Shown here: positions 63,911-64,000 of the stretch, one piece after another
Layout: every line of letters begins with the position of its first letter
Position numbering within the stretch: the first letter of the stretch is position 1
Source of the DNA: Paulinella micropora
Lineage: Eukaryota; Cercozoa; Imbricatea; Euglyphida; Paulinellidae
Reading direction: 5' to 3'
Assembly: GCA_019918135.1 (NCBI GenBank)
Contig: WBZZ01003893.1
Coordinates: 221,001 to 285,000, forward strand
DNA: 64,000 bases
Translations under genes and position numbers: made by a program
The notes under the pieces: generated by a model
The model's input: the letters and a program-made list of their open reading frames with translations, nothing else
The model's database searches: none
Told to the model about the DNA's origin: nothing

Positions 63911-64000
63911 AATGTTAGGTATGCGCAGGTGCAAGAACTTTAGGAATCAGCTGAAAACGAAGCCTGCAAAGTGATGGTTTGCCATTGCCCAACACATTCA

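Overview
This window is eukaryotic nuclear DNA dominated by three related Polinton/Maverick-type elements (endogenous polintovirus or adintovirus-like DNA viruses). They sit in a GC-richer, repeat-rich host background. The elements are recognised by their gene set: a protein-primed family B DNA polymerase, a retroviral-type integrase, an A32-like packaging ATPase, an adenain-like cysteine protease, capsid-type proteins, and long fibre proteins with an S74 self-cleaving chaperone tail. Termini and 6-bp target-site duplications (TSDs) agree. The host is probably an animal, given tRNA-derived SINEs, very long AAT microsatellites and MITEs, but I cannot name the species.

Layout. Element A (1-10626) enters from the left edge, so only its right half is visible; every gene seen in it is open. 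After about 0.6 kb of host DNA, element C runs from 11238 to 50709. It has ~247-bp terminal inverted repeats (TIRs) and is flanked by the 6-bp duplication CGCTGG. Element B (11856-32714, 20.9 kb) is inserted into the left end of C, has ~155-bp TIRs, and is flanked by GATATA. C is therefore an ~18.6-kb element split by B. B and C carry many frameshifts, stops and deletions. C also has an inversion that exchanges the 3' ends of two genes, a polymerase lacking catalytic motif A, and a deletion fusing the ATPase to its neighbour.

How the genes work together. The shared order is: polymerase (+), two small GKYKG-motif proteins (+), a surface-protein candidate (-), major capsid candidate (-), penton candidate (-), protease (-), coiled-coil protein (-), small basic virion-like protein (-), packaging ATPase (-), a conserved 119-aa protein (-), a secreted Cys-rich protein (+), a two-TM protein (-), S74 fibre (-), a Lys/Glu-rich protein (+), integrase (+), a gene with predicted spliceosomal introns (-), and a terminal coiled-coil protein. 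Integrase and polymerase would serve integration and replication; ATPase, protease and the structural proteins would build and fill a virion. Many start codons lie directly after a TATATA-like motif, and small palindromes sit at many stop or start codons.

Right flank (50716-64000). This is host DNA: a possible gag-like remnant, five copies of a tRNA-derived SINE with (ATT)n tails, two full and two partial copies of a ~3.2-3.4 kb tandem unit carrying an unrecognised 277-aa ORF, a second unrecognised Pro/Ser/Thr-rich ORF, a G-tract, a 204-bp MITE with long inverted repeats, and a GGTA-type simple repeat.
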